A stretch of 33,525 bases of DNA from assembly GCF_026805325.1 (NCBI RefSeq), contig NZ_JAPRAT010000037.1, positions 1 through 33,525 of the forward strand, in the 5' to 3' direction. Source of the stretch: Natronobacillus azotifigens. Its GTDB lineage: Bacteria; Bacillota; Bacilli; Bacillales; Amphibacillaceae. The position numbers and the translations under genes are program-made. The notes under the pieces were generated by a model that ran no database searches, was not told the DNA's origin, and saw only the letters and a program-made list of their open reading frames with translations. Shown here one piece after another: positions 8,709-17,667 of the stretch. The stretch's first letter is position 1; the number at the start of each line of letters is the position of its first letter.

Positions 8709-9539
8709 ATGCCTGAATTACCAGAAGTAGAAACGGTACGAAAAACATTACAAGCATTAGTAACCAATGAGCAAATTACCGATGTAACCATTCATTGGAC
8801 AAAGATTATTAAAGAGCCATTGGAACCAGAAATTTTCAAACGACAGTTGAAAGATCAAACCATAATTGACATTCACCGAAAAGGGAAATTTCTAATGTTT
8901 GAACTTACGGACTATACACTTGTGTCGCACTTGCGAATGGAAGGGAAATATGGTGTCTTTCCGGAAAGTGATCCGGTTGATAAGCATACTCATGTGATCT
9001 TTCATTTGAAGAGCGGAAAAACATTGCGTTACCATGATGTTCGTAAGTTCGGAACGATGCATTTATACCCAAAAGGAAAAGAACTAACAGTTAACCCGCT
9101 TAAAAAAGTGGGGCCTGATCCTTTTGAGCTGGAGTATAAATTGGAATTGCTTTATCCTCGTGTCAGCAATAGTAAGCGTGCGATTAAAAATATTTTGTTA
9201 GACCAAGAAGTTATTGCGGGGTTAGGTAATATTTATGTGGATGAAACATTGTATCGTGCAGCAATTCATCCACTTAGAACAGGTGATACCATAACAGAAG
9301 TAGAATTTCAAAAAATTATGAATGAAGCGAAAGAAACTTTGGCAGAAGCCGTTGAACAAGGTGGTACAACCATTCGTAGTTATGTAAATAGTCAAGGTCA
9401 GATTGGATTATTTCAACAACAACTATATGCTTATGGTCAGGAAGACAAGCCTTGCAAACGTTGTGGGGAACCAATTATGAAGATAAAAGTTTCCAACCGT
9501 GGTACACATTATTGTAAAAAGTGCCAACCAATAGAATAA
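8709..9539 (+). CDS. mutM: Formamidopyrimidine-DNA glycosylase
   Basis: Base-excision repair glycosylase/AP lyase for 8-oxoguanine and formamidopyrimidines. The frame is open from 8673, but the start must be the ATG at 8709 because the product then begins M-PELPEVE. Removal of Met exposes the N-terminal Pro that forms the Schiff base, followed by the catalytic Glu. AGAGAGGA lies upstream of this ATG. The product is 276 residues, the usual size. The C-terminal zinc finger is intact, with two Cys-x2-Cys pairs (CKRC and CKKC). It follows polA by 17 bp, the order seen in B. subtilis. Confidence 0.96.
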   Translation: MPELPEVETVRKTLQALVTNEQITDVTIHWTKIIKEPLEPEIFKRQLKDQTIIDIHRKGKFLMFELTDYTLVSHLRMEGKYGVFPESDPVDKHTHVIFHLKSGKTLRYHDVRKFGTMHLYPKGKELTVNPLKKVGPDPFELEYKLELLYPRVSNSKRAIKNILLDQEVIAGLGNIYVDETLYRAAIHPLRTGDTITEVEFQKIMNEAKETLAEAVEQGGTTIRSYVNSQGQIGLFQQQLYAYGQEDKPCKRCGEPIMKIKVSNRGTHYCKKCQPIE

Positions 9540-9552
9540 AGCAAAAAACTGC

Positions 9553-9579
9553 ACACCTATATCCTTCGCCCATATACTA
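9553..9579 (+). promoter_or_regulatory. Candidate sporulation (sigma-K-like) promoter before ytaF
   Basis: CATATACTA at 9571-9579 matches the sigma-K -10 pattern CATANNNTA, and AC lies 16 bp upstream at 9553-9554, matching the short -35. The site is 50 bp before the ytaF start. The consensus is short, so a chance match is possible. Confidence 0.35.
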
Positions 9580-9628
9580 TCTCAGAAGTATTTTGAGCTG
9601 AATATGTATGGAGAAGGAGTTTTGGGGC

Positions 9629-10258
9629 ATGGAAGAATTTTTTGGAATGTTGCTATTGGCTTTTGCAGTCAGCTTAGATAGTTTCATGGTCGCTTTTACG
9701 TACGGATTAAGAAAAACAACCTTATTTATCCGTTCCATCATAATTATTGGAGTGGTTTCAGCTATTGTTTTCTTGGTTGCAATGACTGTCGGTGAATTAA
9801 TAGCTACCGTGTTATCAGAACGAATAGCAGAACTGATTGGTGGAGGTTTATTAATCATGTTAGGTATCTGGGCAGTACTATCTTTTTTTCGGTCAGAAAG
9901 AAAAGAAGAAGAACCAGAGCCATTCCACTTTAAATTTGAAATTAAATCTTTAGGGATTGTCATCCAAATATTAAAAAAACCATTGGTAGCAGACATCGAT
10001 AAATCAGGCAATATATCTGGGATGGAGGTTGTTTTGCTAGCAATTGCTTTATCCATTGATGCATTTGCAGCAGGCGTAGGCGCTGCCTTAATTGGAATGT
10101 CTTTATTATCTGTGATAGGAATTGGCGTGGCGACAAGTTTATTCTTGTTTATGGGTTTAAAAGCAGGCGCCATGTTCTCACACACAAAACAAGTTTCCTA
10201 TTTGCGGTTTATCCCAGGGATATTGTTAATTTTACTTGGCTTATTTAGAATCATATAA
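9629..10258 (+). CDS. ytaF: Sporulation-associated membrane protein YtaF (MntP-like fold)
   Basis: A polytopic membrane protein of 209 residues with about six helices in two related halves. The repeats are visible as AFAVSLDSFMVAF near residue 11 and AIALSIDAFAAGV near residue 140; each carries the Asp typical of MntP-like families. A hydrophilic, acidic linker separates the halves. B. subtilis YtaF is described as sporulation-linked, and its substrate is unknown to me. The frame is open from 9608, but GAAGGAG at 9612-9618 is spaced correctly for the ATG at 9629. It is placed between mutM and coaE as in B. subtilis. A sporulation-type promoter candidate lies just upstream. Confidence 0.85.
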   Translation: MEEFFGMLLLAFAVSLDSFMVAFTYGLRKTTLFIRSIIIIGVVSAIVFLVAMTVGELIATVLSERIAELIGGGLLIMLGIWAVLSFFRSERKEEEPEPFHFKFEIKSLGIVIQILKKPLVADIDKSGNISGMEVVLLAIALSIDAFAAGVGAALIGMSLLSVIGIGVATSLFLFMGLKAGAMFSHTKQVSYLRFIPGILLILLGLFRII

Positions 10259-10283
10259 AAGGCTCTACAAATGAGGTGCAAAC

Positions 10284-10880
10284 ATGACAAAAACGGTCGG
10301 CTTAACGGGATCTATTTCTACAGGAAAAAGTACAGTAGCAAAGATATTTGCAGAACATCGTGTGCCAATTATTGATGCTGATATAATTGCTCGAGAAGTA
10401 GTAGAACCCGGTCGGTTTGCATACGAGCAAATTATTGAAACCTTTGGTACAGGAGTTTTACAACAGAACAAGGAGCTAGATCGAGCAAAATTAGGAGAAA
10501 TAATTTTTTCCGATCAACATAAAAGGGAACAATTAAATGACATCGTGCATCCAGAAATTATCCAAGAGTTGATTAGAAAAAAACAAATGTATATAGAAAG
10601 AGAATATCCACTCATTGTCTTGGATATTCCTTTATTGTTTGAAATGAATTTAGCTCCTATTGTCGATGTAACAGTCGTCGTTTATACAACAAGAGAAACG
10701 CAATTACAACGGTTAATGAAACGTGATTCAATAACAAAGGATCAAGCGGAGAAAAAAATTTCTTCCCAAATGTCGATAGAAGAAAAAGCAAAAATTGCAG
10801 ATTTTGTGATTGATAATAACAAAAGTTACGAAAATACACACCATCAATGTTTGCAACTGCTTACATTATTAAAAAGTTAA
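10284..10880 (+). CDS. coaE: Dephospho-CoA kinase
   Basis: Final step of coenzyme A synthesis: ATP-dependent phosphorylation of the 3' hydroxyl of dephospho-CoA ribose. The 198-residue P-loop kinase has Walker A GSISTGKST at 8-16 and the DADIIAREVV segment that shapes the active site. A lid region with RLMKRD occurs around residue 145. The Walker loop reads GSIST where GGIAS is common; Gly-Lys-Ser-Thr is intact. AATGAGGTG precedes the ATG. It ends the polA-mutM-ytaF-coaE cluster. gapB, which follows in B. subtilis, is not present before speD. Confidence 0.95.
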   Translation: MTKTVGLTGSISTGKSTVAKIFAEHRVPIIDADIIAREVVEPGRFAYEQIIETFGTGVLQQNKELDRAKLGEIIFSDQHKREQLNDIVHPEIIQELIRKKQMYIEREYPLIVLDIPLLFEMNLAPIVDVTVVVYTTRETQLQRLMKRDSITKDQAEKKISSQMSIEEKAKIADFVIDNNKSYENTHHQCLQLLTLLKS

Positions 10881-10930
10881 ATAAGCCATTTTGTCTATCT
10901 ACTATTTGATGAAAAAAGTAGAAAAAAATC

Positions 10931-10959
10931 TTGCCAAACGTAATGATTCGATATATACT
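10931..10959 (+). promoter_or_regulatory. Sigma-A promoter for speD
   Basis: TTGCCA (10931-10936) and TATACT (10954-10959) are separated by 17 bp. The predicted transcript starts near 10966 and leaves a leader of about 165 nt before speD. A second TATACT at 11008 lacks a good -35. Confidence 0.65.
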
Positions 10960-11040
10960 TTTTCTGCACATGAATAAATTAGTGGTTTTTGTGTAAGGTA
11001 AAAAAGGTATACTTTCAAATAGATGCGGTTATGATTTCTT

Positions 11041-11118
11041 AAAGGGTTAGGATCTCTTTGGACTAACTTTCCCCCGTGGAAAATCAGGCATCAACATTTG
11101 GGGGATAACGAATCGTTA
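11041..11118 (+). promoter_or_regulatory. Structured speD leader (three inverted repeats)
   Basis: Three consecutive inverted repeats lie in the untranslated leader: GTTAG/CTAAC (within 11041-11070), CCCCC/GGGGG (11071-11104) and TAACGA-A-TCGTTA (11106-11118). The speD ribosome binding site (AGGGGGAAG) follows immediately. No known riboswitch consensus was recognised. Confidence 0.35.
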
Positions 11119-11131
11119 GGGGGAAGATAAA

Positions 11132-11509
11132 ATGGATACAATGGGTAGACACGTAATTGCTGAAATGTGGGATTGTAATATAGACACGTTAAATGATATG
11201 GGTAGAATTGAACAAATTTTTGTTGACGCAGCATTAAAAGCCGGTGCAGAGATTAGAGAAGTGGCTTTTCATAAATTTGCGCCCCAAGGTGTAAGCGGAG
11301 TAGTAATAATTTCTGAGTCACATTTAACGATACACAGTTTTCCAGAGCATGGATATGCAAGTATTGACGTTTATACATGTGGGGATATTATTGATCCTAA
11401 TGTCGCATGTGATTATATTTCCGAGGCACTTGGTTCCAAAAAGTGTGAAAAAGTAGAAGTGCCACGCGGTATGGGACCAGTTCAAGTTCCAGTAAGCAAT
11501 GTGTTATAA
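11132..11509 (+). CDS. speD: S-adenosylmethionine decarboxylase proenzyme
   Basis: Makes decarboxylated S-adenosylmethionine, the aminopropyl donor for spermidine synthesis. The prokaryotic class 1b form is short, and this product is 125 residues. The self-cleavage site is Glu62-Ser63 in the SESHLTIH segment; Ser63 becomes the pyruvoyl group. His68 and Cys83, needed for processing and catalysis, are present. GGGGGAAG precedes the ATG. It appears monocistronic, with its own promoter at 10931 and a terminator at 11527. Confidence 0.97.
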   Translation: MDTMGRHVIAEMWDCNIDTLNDMGRIEQIFVDAALKAGAEIREVAFHKFAPQGVSGVVIISESHLTIHSFPEHGYASIDVYTCGDIIDPNVACDYISEALGSKKCEKVEVPRGMGPVQVPVSNVL

Positions 11510-11526
11510 TAAGAATAGTTATGAAT

Positions 11527-11557
11527 AAAACCCCTCTTACAGCAAAGAGGGGTTTTT
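11527..11557 (+). terminator. Terminator after speD
   Basis: A perfect 12-bp stem (11527-11538 with 11545-11556), 6-nt loop and T-run, 18 bp after the speD stop. Confidence 0.93.
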
Positions 11558-11754
11558 GAAATAGCAGAATATTCTTGTTACAAAAGAATTGAATTCTTCA
11601 TTGTACTAAGATACGAAAAAAACAAGTAAAGTCTGCCTTTGTTATCGTTTTCTTTTAAAAAACATGTTATGATAGGATAATAAGCATAATGCAATTATAC
11701 ATAATTTGATCGATTGAAATGGTAGTGAATGAATAAAAAGAGGTGTATGGAAAA

Positions 11755-12135
11755 ATGGGTTTTAGAGAAAAAGTAAATAAGTATTTTAACAATCACTCGG
11801 AAACAAAAGAAAATCACTGGGACAAAGATTTACAAACACATTACTTTAAAACAACGAAAGATCGAGCGTTTGATTTTGTTACAGACTATTTCAAACGAAA
11901 ACCAGGGTGCGAAATCATCGCTACCTCGCTTCCACATGGCGAGATAAGTTTGAACTATAAAGGGAAACGAAAAGCTTTTGTAATCGTTACTATTATTATG
12001 GTCAAGCCATTTCGTACCGCAATTGATTTTTCGGTTACTACTGAAGGAGCTTTCTTTGATTTAGGCTACAGTCATAAATTGATTCCTAAGTTGTATGAGG
12101 AATTAAAAAAAGAGATGACATTGCTAGATAAATAA
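11755..12135 (+). CDS. Conserved hypothetical cytosolic protein
   Basis: A soluble protein of 126 residues with no signal peptide or membrane segment. The N-terminal region (1-30) is charged. It is followed by a predicted alpha/beta domain with a strand-rich stretch (about 55-100, including FVIVTIIMV) and a C-terminal amphipathic helix. The frame opens with GTG at 11743, but AGAGGTG at 11739-11745 is spaced properly for the ATG at 11755, giving MGFREKV. I recall similar short cytosolic proteins in Bacillaceae but cannot name a family. It lies alone between speD and nrdR on the same strand. Confidence 0.7.
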   Translation: MGFREKVNKYFNNHSETKENHWDKDLQTHYFKTTKDRAFDFVTDYFKRKPGCEIIATSLPHGEISLNYKGKRKAFVIVTIIMVKPFRTAIDFSVTTEGAFFDLGYSHKLIPKLYEELKKEMTLLDK

Positions 12136-12226
12136 AGAAGTAACTAGGGAATGTCGTCAAGTTGACGCATTAGGCACTCCTTGGTAAGATCTTATGTAAA
12201 GGTAAGAAGGATGGGGATGAATAGAG

Positions 12227-12694
12227 ATGCGCTGTCCAAATTGTAACGAAAAACATACAAAAGTACTTGACTCTCGACCTATTGAGGAAGGACAAGTTAT
12301 TCGAAGAAGACGAGAATGCGAAGCTTGTGAATTCCGTTTTACCACGTTTGAACGTTTGGAAGAAATTCCGTTAATTGTTGTGAAAAAAGAAGGTATTCGA
12401 GAGGCATTTAGTCGGGAAAAGCTAATTCGCGGCCTAATAAAAGCCTGTGAAAAAAGACCTGTTGCTTTGGAGCAGTTAGAGCAATTGGGCTTAGAGGTGG
12501 AAAAGGAATTGCGTAGTCGTGGGATAGCGGAGGTACAGAGTAAAGAAGTAGGGGAACTCGTTATGGATGGCCTTTCCTCCATTGATGAGGTTGCTTATGT
12601 TCGATTTGCCTCTGTTTATCGTCAGTTTAAAGATATAAGCGTTTTTCTTGATGAGTTAAAAGATTTAATTAACCATTCCGAAGATAAATCCTGA
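12227..12694 (+). CDS. nrdR: Transcriptional repressor NrdR
   Basis: Repressor of ribonucleotide reductase genes that senses ATP/dATP. The 155-residue product begins with a zinc ribbon (Cys3, Cys6, Cys31, Cys34) followed by the basic RRRR stretch used in DNA binding. An ATP-cone domain fills about 47-137. AAGGATGGGGATG-type sequence precedes the ATG. It lies upstream of dnaB-dnaI, the order seen in B. subtilis (ytcG), linking nucleotide supply control to replication genes. A terminator overlapping its stop codon and a dispersed repeat separate it from dnaB. Confidence 0.96.
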   Translation: MRCPNCNEKHTKVLDSRPIEEGQVIRRRRECEACEFRFTTFERLEEIPLIVVKKEGIREAFSREKLIRGLIKACEKRPVALEQLEQLGLEVEKELRSRGIAEVQSKEVGELVMDGLSSIDEVAYVRFASVYRQFKDISVFLDELKDLINHSEDKS

Positions 12695-12713
12695 GCCAAT
12701 CCGGCTCTTTTTT
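12692..12713 (+). terminator. Terminator after nrdR
   Basis: GAGCC and GGCTC arms (12693-12697 and 12703-12707) around a 5-nt loop, followed by six T. The hairpin begins inside the nrdR stop codon. Confidence 0.8.
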
Positions 12714-12719
12714 GTTTTT

Positions 12720-12878
12720 CCCCGGAGCAAACCGCTCGTAAGACTCCTACTTCAAAAGAATAAAAAAGTAAAGTATGATAAGAGGGAGTAAGGGACGCTA
12801 GCATCCCGAAGGCTTCAAAGGCCTTTTGTGTTAACAATCAGTGGGTTAATCCCTCACTGATTGAAGTTTCGCTTTATT
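12720..12878 (+). repeat. Dispersed hairpin repeat, near-complete copy R2
   Basis: Same family as R1 and R6. The ends are well conserved: CCCGGAGCAA at the start and CTCACTGATTGAAGTTTCGC at the end. The interior of the first hairpin is replaced by a different sequence, but CTCC and GGAG arms remain. The second hairpin pairs GCTAGCA with TGTTAAC. The element occupies the whole nrdR-dnaB gap. Confidence 0.8.
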
Positions 12879-12897
12879 AAATTGGGAGGTAGGATAG

Positions 12898-14262
12898 ATG
12901 CAACAACACATAGGGAAGTTATTACCATCAGATGGATATAAAGTACAAGGGAATAATCAATTAACTACGTTGCATATCCAGTCCCTGTTTCAATTATACC
13001 AACCGATTATTGGTATCAGACCAATCTCAATATATCTAACTTTACACACACAGATAATGTATGAACAGCTCCATACCCATCACTTTTTAATGGAAAACAT
13101 GAATATGTCTCTTCCCGATATCTATGATGCACGGTTAAAGTGTGAGGCTATTGGGCTAATTCGTACTTTTAAATATGAGGACTTAGAACAAACAATCTAT
13201 ACGTATCAACTCGATTCACCTTGTGATCCTCTTCGTTTTTTCCAAGATGGTATGCTATCACAATTATTGTACCATCAATTAAGTCCTGAGAAATTTGATC
13301 GATTGCAGCATTCTTTCACGAATAGTAAGCAAACAGAAGAGAAAAAAGGAAAAAATGTAACGGCAAACTTTGCGGAAGTATTTCAACAAATTACTGGAAT
13401 ACAAGGTCAAAAATTACATCAATCAAGTGAACCAGTGGAGAATAGTGGACCTAGTCTAGGAAATGAAACGATTGATTGGGAGCTAATCAACCAAATGTTG
13501 ATACAACGAATGTTGCCAGCCACAAATATATTGACGATCAAGAATATGAAATTAATGGAACAAATGACGGTACTGTATCAACTAACTAGTGTTGAATTAG
13601 AAAAAGCAATTCTATGGGCACTTACAAGTGAAAATCAGCTAGATCCTAACGAATTCAAAGCAGCTTGCTTAGATCTTGCACAAATTATTCCTTCAACTAC
13701 CGTCGAATCCAATCAAGTGAATCAAAAAGAAAAAGTTGTTGACAGTAACAGTAAGAAAGACAAAAAGACGAAACAAGAACAGTTTATTGAAACAATGGAA
13801 ACCATTAGTCCGAAGCAGCTATTAGAAGACTTATCCCATGGAAATCAAGCATCCAACCAAGATTTAAAGATGATTGCCGATGTAATGGACAAACAAGGAA
13901 TTCCACCAGCTGTAATGAACGTACTGATTCATTATGTGATGTTAAAAACAGACATGAAACTAACAAAATCCTATCTCGAAAAAATTGCTAGCCATTGGGC
14001 ACGGAAGAACGTAAAAACGGCTCATCAAGCCATGACATTAGCCAAATCAGAGCATAACAAGTACCAACAGTGGGGAAATAAGAAAACCAATTATAAATCT
14101 TTTTCTTCTGGCAAGAAGGAAGTTGTTCCAGAATGGTTTAAAGAACAGAAAAAAGGAAAAACCAAAAAAGAACAAACAAGTAAACAGCAAGTGGACAAGC
14201 CAAAAGAAGATGTGAGTGCAATGCTGCGAAAATATAAAGAACAAAAATCAAAAGATAGATAG
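12898..14262 (+). CDS. dnaB: Replication initiation and membrane attachment protein DnaB
   Basis: Primosome protein of low-GC Gram-positives that, with DnaD and DnaI, loads the replicative helicase at oriC and restart sites; it is not the helicase itself. The product is 454 residues, close to the Bacillus length. The N-terminal winged-helix region spans about 1-130. The DnaB/DnaD C-terminal helical repeats are around 205-250 and 300-385. The last 60 residues are strongly basic and Lys/Gln rich. The start ATG follows TGGGAGGTAGG. dnaI follows after 15 bp, forming the conserved dnaB-dnaI pair. Confidence 0.95.
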   Translation: MQQHIGKLLPSDGYKVQGNNQLTTLHIQSLFQLYQPIIGIRPISIYLTLHTQIMYEQLHTHHFLMENMNMSLPDIYDARLKCEAIGLIRTFKYEDLEQTIYTYQLDSPCDPLRFFQDGMLSQLLYHQLSPEKFDRLQHSFTNSKQTEEKKGKNVTANFAEVFQQITGIQGQKLHQSSEPVENSGPSLGNETIDWELINQMLIQRMLPATNILTIKNMKLMEQMTVLYQLTSVELEKAILWALTSENQLDPNEFKAACLDLAQIIPSTTVESNQVNQKEKVVDSNSKKDKKTKQEQFIETMETISPKQLLEDLSHGNQASNQDLKMIADVMDKQGIPPAVMNVLIHYVMLKTDMKLTKSYLEKIASHWARKNVKTAHQAMTLAKSEHNKYQQWGNKKTNYKSFSSGKKEVVPEWFKEQKKGKTKKEQTSKQQVDKPKEDVSAMLRKYKEQKSKDR

Positions 14263-14277
14263 GGAGGGAAAGGAAAA

Positions 14278-15213
14278 ATGGAACCAATTCAAGCTTCTTT
14301 AAAAAAATGGATGAGAGAAAACCGTTCTTTTCAAACCGTTTATCAAGAAATGCGAAAAGAAGTACTCAATGATCCTGAAATACAACAATTAATCAACGAT
14401 CACCCTGATTTACAAACAGAGGATATTGATCGGCAAATGATGAAATTATATGAATATCATTCACAAAATAAAGATTGTCAACAGTGTCCCGACGACGGTT
14501 GTAAAAACAATGTTTTGCCAGGTTACAAACCTCGTATAGAAGTGATCGGTAAGGAAATTCGCCTATCTTACGAAAAATGTAAATATACGATACAAAAAGA
14601 AGCTCAACAAAAGAAATCATCACTAATTAAAAGTTTGTATATGCCAAAAGATATATTAGAAGCTTCTTTAGAAAGTATTGATGATCAAAATCAAGCAAGA
14701 CATGATGCAATTCGAGAAGTCTTTTTGTATGTCAATCAATTGAAAGATGGTCTTCCAAAGCGTGGTTTGTATTTTTATGGACCATTTGGTGTTGGGAAGA
14801 CTTATTTCCTAGGTGCAATTGCAAACGAATTAGCGGATAAAAATATTGCTTCTATGCTCATCTATATGCCGGAGTTTGTTAGAGAGATTAAATCGTCAAT
14901 TAAAGACGATTCCTTAAGTCAAAAAATCGAACAATTTAAGAAAACTCCTGTGCTGATGATTGATGATATTGGTGCCGAATCGATTTCTGCTTGGTTCCGT
15001 GATGAGGTGTTTGGTTCGATTCTGCAATATCGAATGATGGAAGGATTGCCGATATTTTTCAGTTCAAATTATGATTTGGATCAACTAGAGAAGCATTTGG
15101 CGATTTCAACAAAAGGAGATATAGAAGAGCTTAAAGCAGGTCGAATTATTGAGCGAATGAAACAAGTAAGTAAGCCAGTAGCGATTTTTTCAGAGAACCG
15201 AAGAGAAGTATAG
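14278..15213 (+). CDS. dnaI: Primosomal protein DnaI (helicase loader)
   Basis: AAA+ ATPase that loads the replicative helicase onto DNA. The product is 311 residues. The N-terminal helicase-binding domain (1-105) has a candidate zinc site with Cys67, Cys70, Cys75 and Cys101. The AAA+ domain has Walker A GPFGVGKT at 168-175 and Walker B VLMIDD at 225-230, with a sensor 1-type FSSNY at 261-265. A strong GGGAGGGAAAGG sequence precedes the ATG. In B. subtilis ytxC follows directly; here a 2.5-kb accessory segment intervenes. Confidence 0.96.
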   Translation: MEPIQASLKKWMRENRSFQTVYQEMRKEVLNDPEIQQLINDHPDLQTEDIDRQMMKLYEYHSQNKDCQQCPDDGCKNNVLPGYKPRIEVIGKEIRLSYEKCKYTIQKEAQQKKSSLIKSLYMPKDILEASLESIDDQNQARHDAIREVFLYVNQLKDGLPKRGLYFYGPFGVGKTYFLGAIANELADKNIASMLIYMPEFVREIKSSIKDDSLSQKIEQFKKTPVLMIDDIGAESISAWFRDEVFGSILQYRMMEGLPIFFSSNYDLDQLEKHLAISTKGDIEELKAGRIIERMKQVSKPVAIFSENRREV

Positions 15214-15226
15214 AATACATCAATGA

Positions 15227-15280
15227 TAAAGTGAAACTTTAAACAGTGGGGGATATGATATCTCCCACCGACTTAAGGTA
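15227..15280 (-). repeat. Fragment of dispersed hairpin repeat (copy R3)
   Basis: On the minus strand the terminal hairpin and tail of the repeat family are recognisable, ending in AAAGTTTCACTTTAT. The hairpin arms GTGGGGGATAT and ATATCTCCCAC are near-perfect. It sits just after dnaI, at the left edge of the accessory segment. The rest of the dnaI-protease gap, 15281-15583, holds nothing I recognise. Confidence 0.6.
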
Positions 15281-15583
15281 TAAATCACTCTTTTAATCAC
15301 GTAAACATCATTATGTTAAATGGATTTTTATTGAACCATTGAATAGTATGATTTTCAGTAGTAGCCAGATCGATTCGCATTCATGAACATTACATAAACC
15401 TTATGTATCCAGTGTTGAGTTATGATTCCCCCGCCAGCGAAAATCCTTCAAAAGCTCTTGATATTCCCCCATTTATATTATTTATACATCAACTTATATT
15501 TTTTATGATTTTCACTAGACTTTAGATTAATTGTGTGATATACATATATAGAAATCAAAATACAATTTATGGAAGGGTGTTTT

Positions 15584-16246
15584 ATGAAAAAAAGATTTTA
15601 CATGTTATGGTTCCTTGTAGTAACTATAGTTATTTCTTTACCTGTCCAATTTAATACCTCCGCCAAAACCCTGGAGAGATTTCCAACCATGATTGAAGTC
15701 GATATGACGACAGGTGAGGTAAATAAAATGCAGCAGTCTGATCGAACAAGGAACATCCTCTCTGAAATTGCACCTGGGACAGCAGCAGCGGAATTCAATC
15801 CAGACAACTTAACTTTAAGTACAGACGAATTACTTGCTTTTGAGAAAAAGATTAAAGCCGAATACGATGAAATCGTTTTTGAAAACGATATCTCTTCTTT
15901 TAACGAGAACGCTTACCCTAGCAGCATTAATTTTCCAGACGAAAGAACATTAATTAAAGATACAACGGTTCATCCGAATTCAGCGATAGCCTATGTCTTC
16001 ATAGTCTATGACGGTGGATACTATAATGGATCTGGGTTCATGTTTGGTCCCAAAACGGTCCTTACGAATAGCCATTGTTTATGGCATCCTGAATATGGGT
16101 ATGCTCAATTTATTGCTGTTTATCCAGGAAGAAATGGAGATGATATTCCATTTGGAGGGTCTTCAGCGCAACAAATCATAGTAAATAGTGATTTTGTTGA
16201 TACTCAACAACCTATCAACCTTGGGAAAATGTTCTCTTGGTTTTAA
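15584..16246 (+). pseudogene. Truncated V8/glutamyl-endopeptidase-like secreted protease
   Basis: Begins with a Sec signal peptide (positively charged MKKR, hydrophobic core to about residue 25). A propeptide-like region follows, and then the start of a chymotrypsin-fold domain: NSAIAYVF, GSGFMFGP and VLTNSHC, which carries the catalytic His. The reading frame ends about 50 residues after that His, so the catalytic Asp and the GxSGSP serine segment are missing. The product is 220 residues where the family is usually 300 or more. GGAAGGG at 15571-15577 supports the ATG at 15584 over 15569. No continuation was found before the next gene, suggesting deletion rather than a simple frameshift. Confidence 0.7.
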
Positions 16247-16287
16247 CATTTTTATTTAATAGAATCATATGGAGTGAGGTTATCATA

Positions 16288-17418
16288 ATGAAGAGAATTG
16301 TAACTATAATTTTTTTAGTGTCCTTTATTTTCGCCGGATGTAGTCACTCAGCACAAGAAACTGAAGTCATAGGGGCAATTTCTCATGGTATATTGGATGA
16401 GAATACATTGCCGTTGATAAATAATGACAATCTAATAGAGTTTGATTATCAGGTTCTTGCTGAAGGTGTTGCTACAAACGTAGGTTTTCTTGTCTTTTTA
16501 GACGGTATACCTCAAGAATACTCAGTTAATAATTCGACTACGTTTTCCTACCTTCACAACTTTACATTTGATGATCATACTCCAGAAGTAATTACTTTCC
16601 AGATTAAACCTATTACAGATAACAAGAATAGAGACGGTGAATTATGTATAGTAAGTATTATAAATCCTTATTTCAATCCTAATAATGGTAATGATACAGT
16701 GGGTGTTAATCACAATGCCCTAGAAACAATTCTTCCTGTACGCTATGAAAATTCGCCTATGGAATTTTCAGAATTATATCAGGTAGAGCCTTCTTCAAAG
16801 AGCAAAAAAGCCGAAATCGATTCTGTTGAGGTTCACTTATCAGTTGACCCACATGATATGGGAATGGCCAGTATAATATCTGAATTTTCGGGCCAAGAAG
16901 AAGCAGTTTATCGTTCAACATTTTTTGTAAATCATAGACCTGTTGGCCACACATATGAAATAGATTTTTCACTTGGTTTTTCCCATGTAATTAAGGAAAT
17001 TCACTCTTTAAAGGAACAGGATGCAGTATACTCTGTTTCTGTACCTTCAAGTATTTTAACACAAGAACAGAAAATTCTACCAGTGGTTAAAACAAAAACA
17101 ATTTTTTTCATGGAGGATGAAAATTTGTTGATAAACGGCTCTAATAAAACGGATGAACCGGAACCCTACAGTTCAACTTCACCAGCGAGCTTAATAGCGG
17201 AAATCACAGACATTGGTGAAAAACACCTCGAAATATTAGAACCTAATGTTGGGTTAATCCACATTCCTCGTTCTACACCTGTATATGTAAACAAAGAGTT
17301 AGTAAACAATTATGATTTTAAAAAAGGGGAAAAAATTGAGGTGTTATATAATGGCTTGATTCTAGAAACTTATCCGCTTATGTTAGGTCAAGTATTTCAA
17401 GTAAATATTATTAGATAG
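16288..17418 (+). CDS. Putative lipoprotein, C-terminal DUF3221-like region
   Basis: A 376-residue exported protein with a lipoprotein signal: MKRI, a hydrophobic core and lipobox FAGC, with Cys17 as the predicted lipidated residue. No catalytic motif is evident. The last 70 residues (IAEITDIGEKHLEIL onward) resemble DUF3221-type beta-barrel domains of Bacillus lipoproteins, with PRSTPVYV and KKGEKIEVLYNG blocks ending in TYP; this is a judgement from pattern only. GGAGTGAGG at 16270-16278 supports the ATG at 16288 over the earlier frame opening at 16237. It follows the truncated protease closely and forms the second gene of the dnaI-ytxC insertion. Confidence 0.65.
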   Translation: MKRIVTIIFLVSFIFAGCSHSAQETEVIGAISHGILDENTLPLINNDNLIEFDYQVLAEGVATNVGFLVFLDGIPQEYSVNNSTTFSYLHNFTFDDHTPEVITFQIKPITDNKNRDGELCIVSIINPYFNPNNGNDTVGVNHNALETILPVRYENSPMEFSELYQVEPSSKSKKAEIDSVEVHLSVDPHDMGMASIISEFSGQEEAVYRSTFFVNHRPVGHTYEIDFSLGFSHVIKEIHSLKEQDAVYSVSVPSSILTQEQKILPVVKTKTIFFMEDENLLINGSNKTDEPEPYSSTSPASLIAEITDIGEKHLEILEPNVGLIHIPRSTPVYVNKELVNNYDFKKGEKIEVLYNGLILETYPLMLGQVFQVNIIR

Positions 17419-17454
17419 AGAACAAAAGTGATGAGTAGAAATTAACTATAGATT

Positions 17455-17540
17455 TTTAAGGGCCTTTAGGTCATCCTTTAGGGTTAAGAATCACTGTGGG
17501 AATACCTAAAAACCTCCACTGATTGAAGTTTCACTTTATT
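17455..17540 (+). repeat. Fragment of dispersed hairpin repeat (copy R4)
   Basis: Contains the 3' half of the family. GCCTTTAGGTCATCCTTTAG is identical to part of copy R6, followed by the AATCACTG arm and the CCACTGATTGAAGTTTCACT tail. It lies at the right edge of the protease/lipoprotein segment. Confidence 0.7.
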
Positions 17541-17667
17541 TGCATACCTTTGGTGCAAAAATCACCAATGATTAGTTAACCGATACGAAAGTTGAAAGAA
17601 TCTATAGCTGTTCAAGAATGACTGCAACCTAAATGTGAGGCGTGTTCACAAAAGAGTAGTAAGGTTA

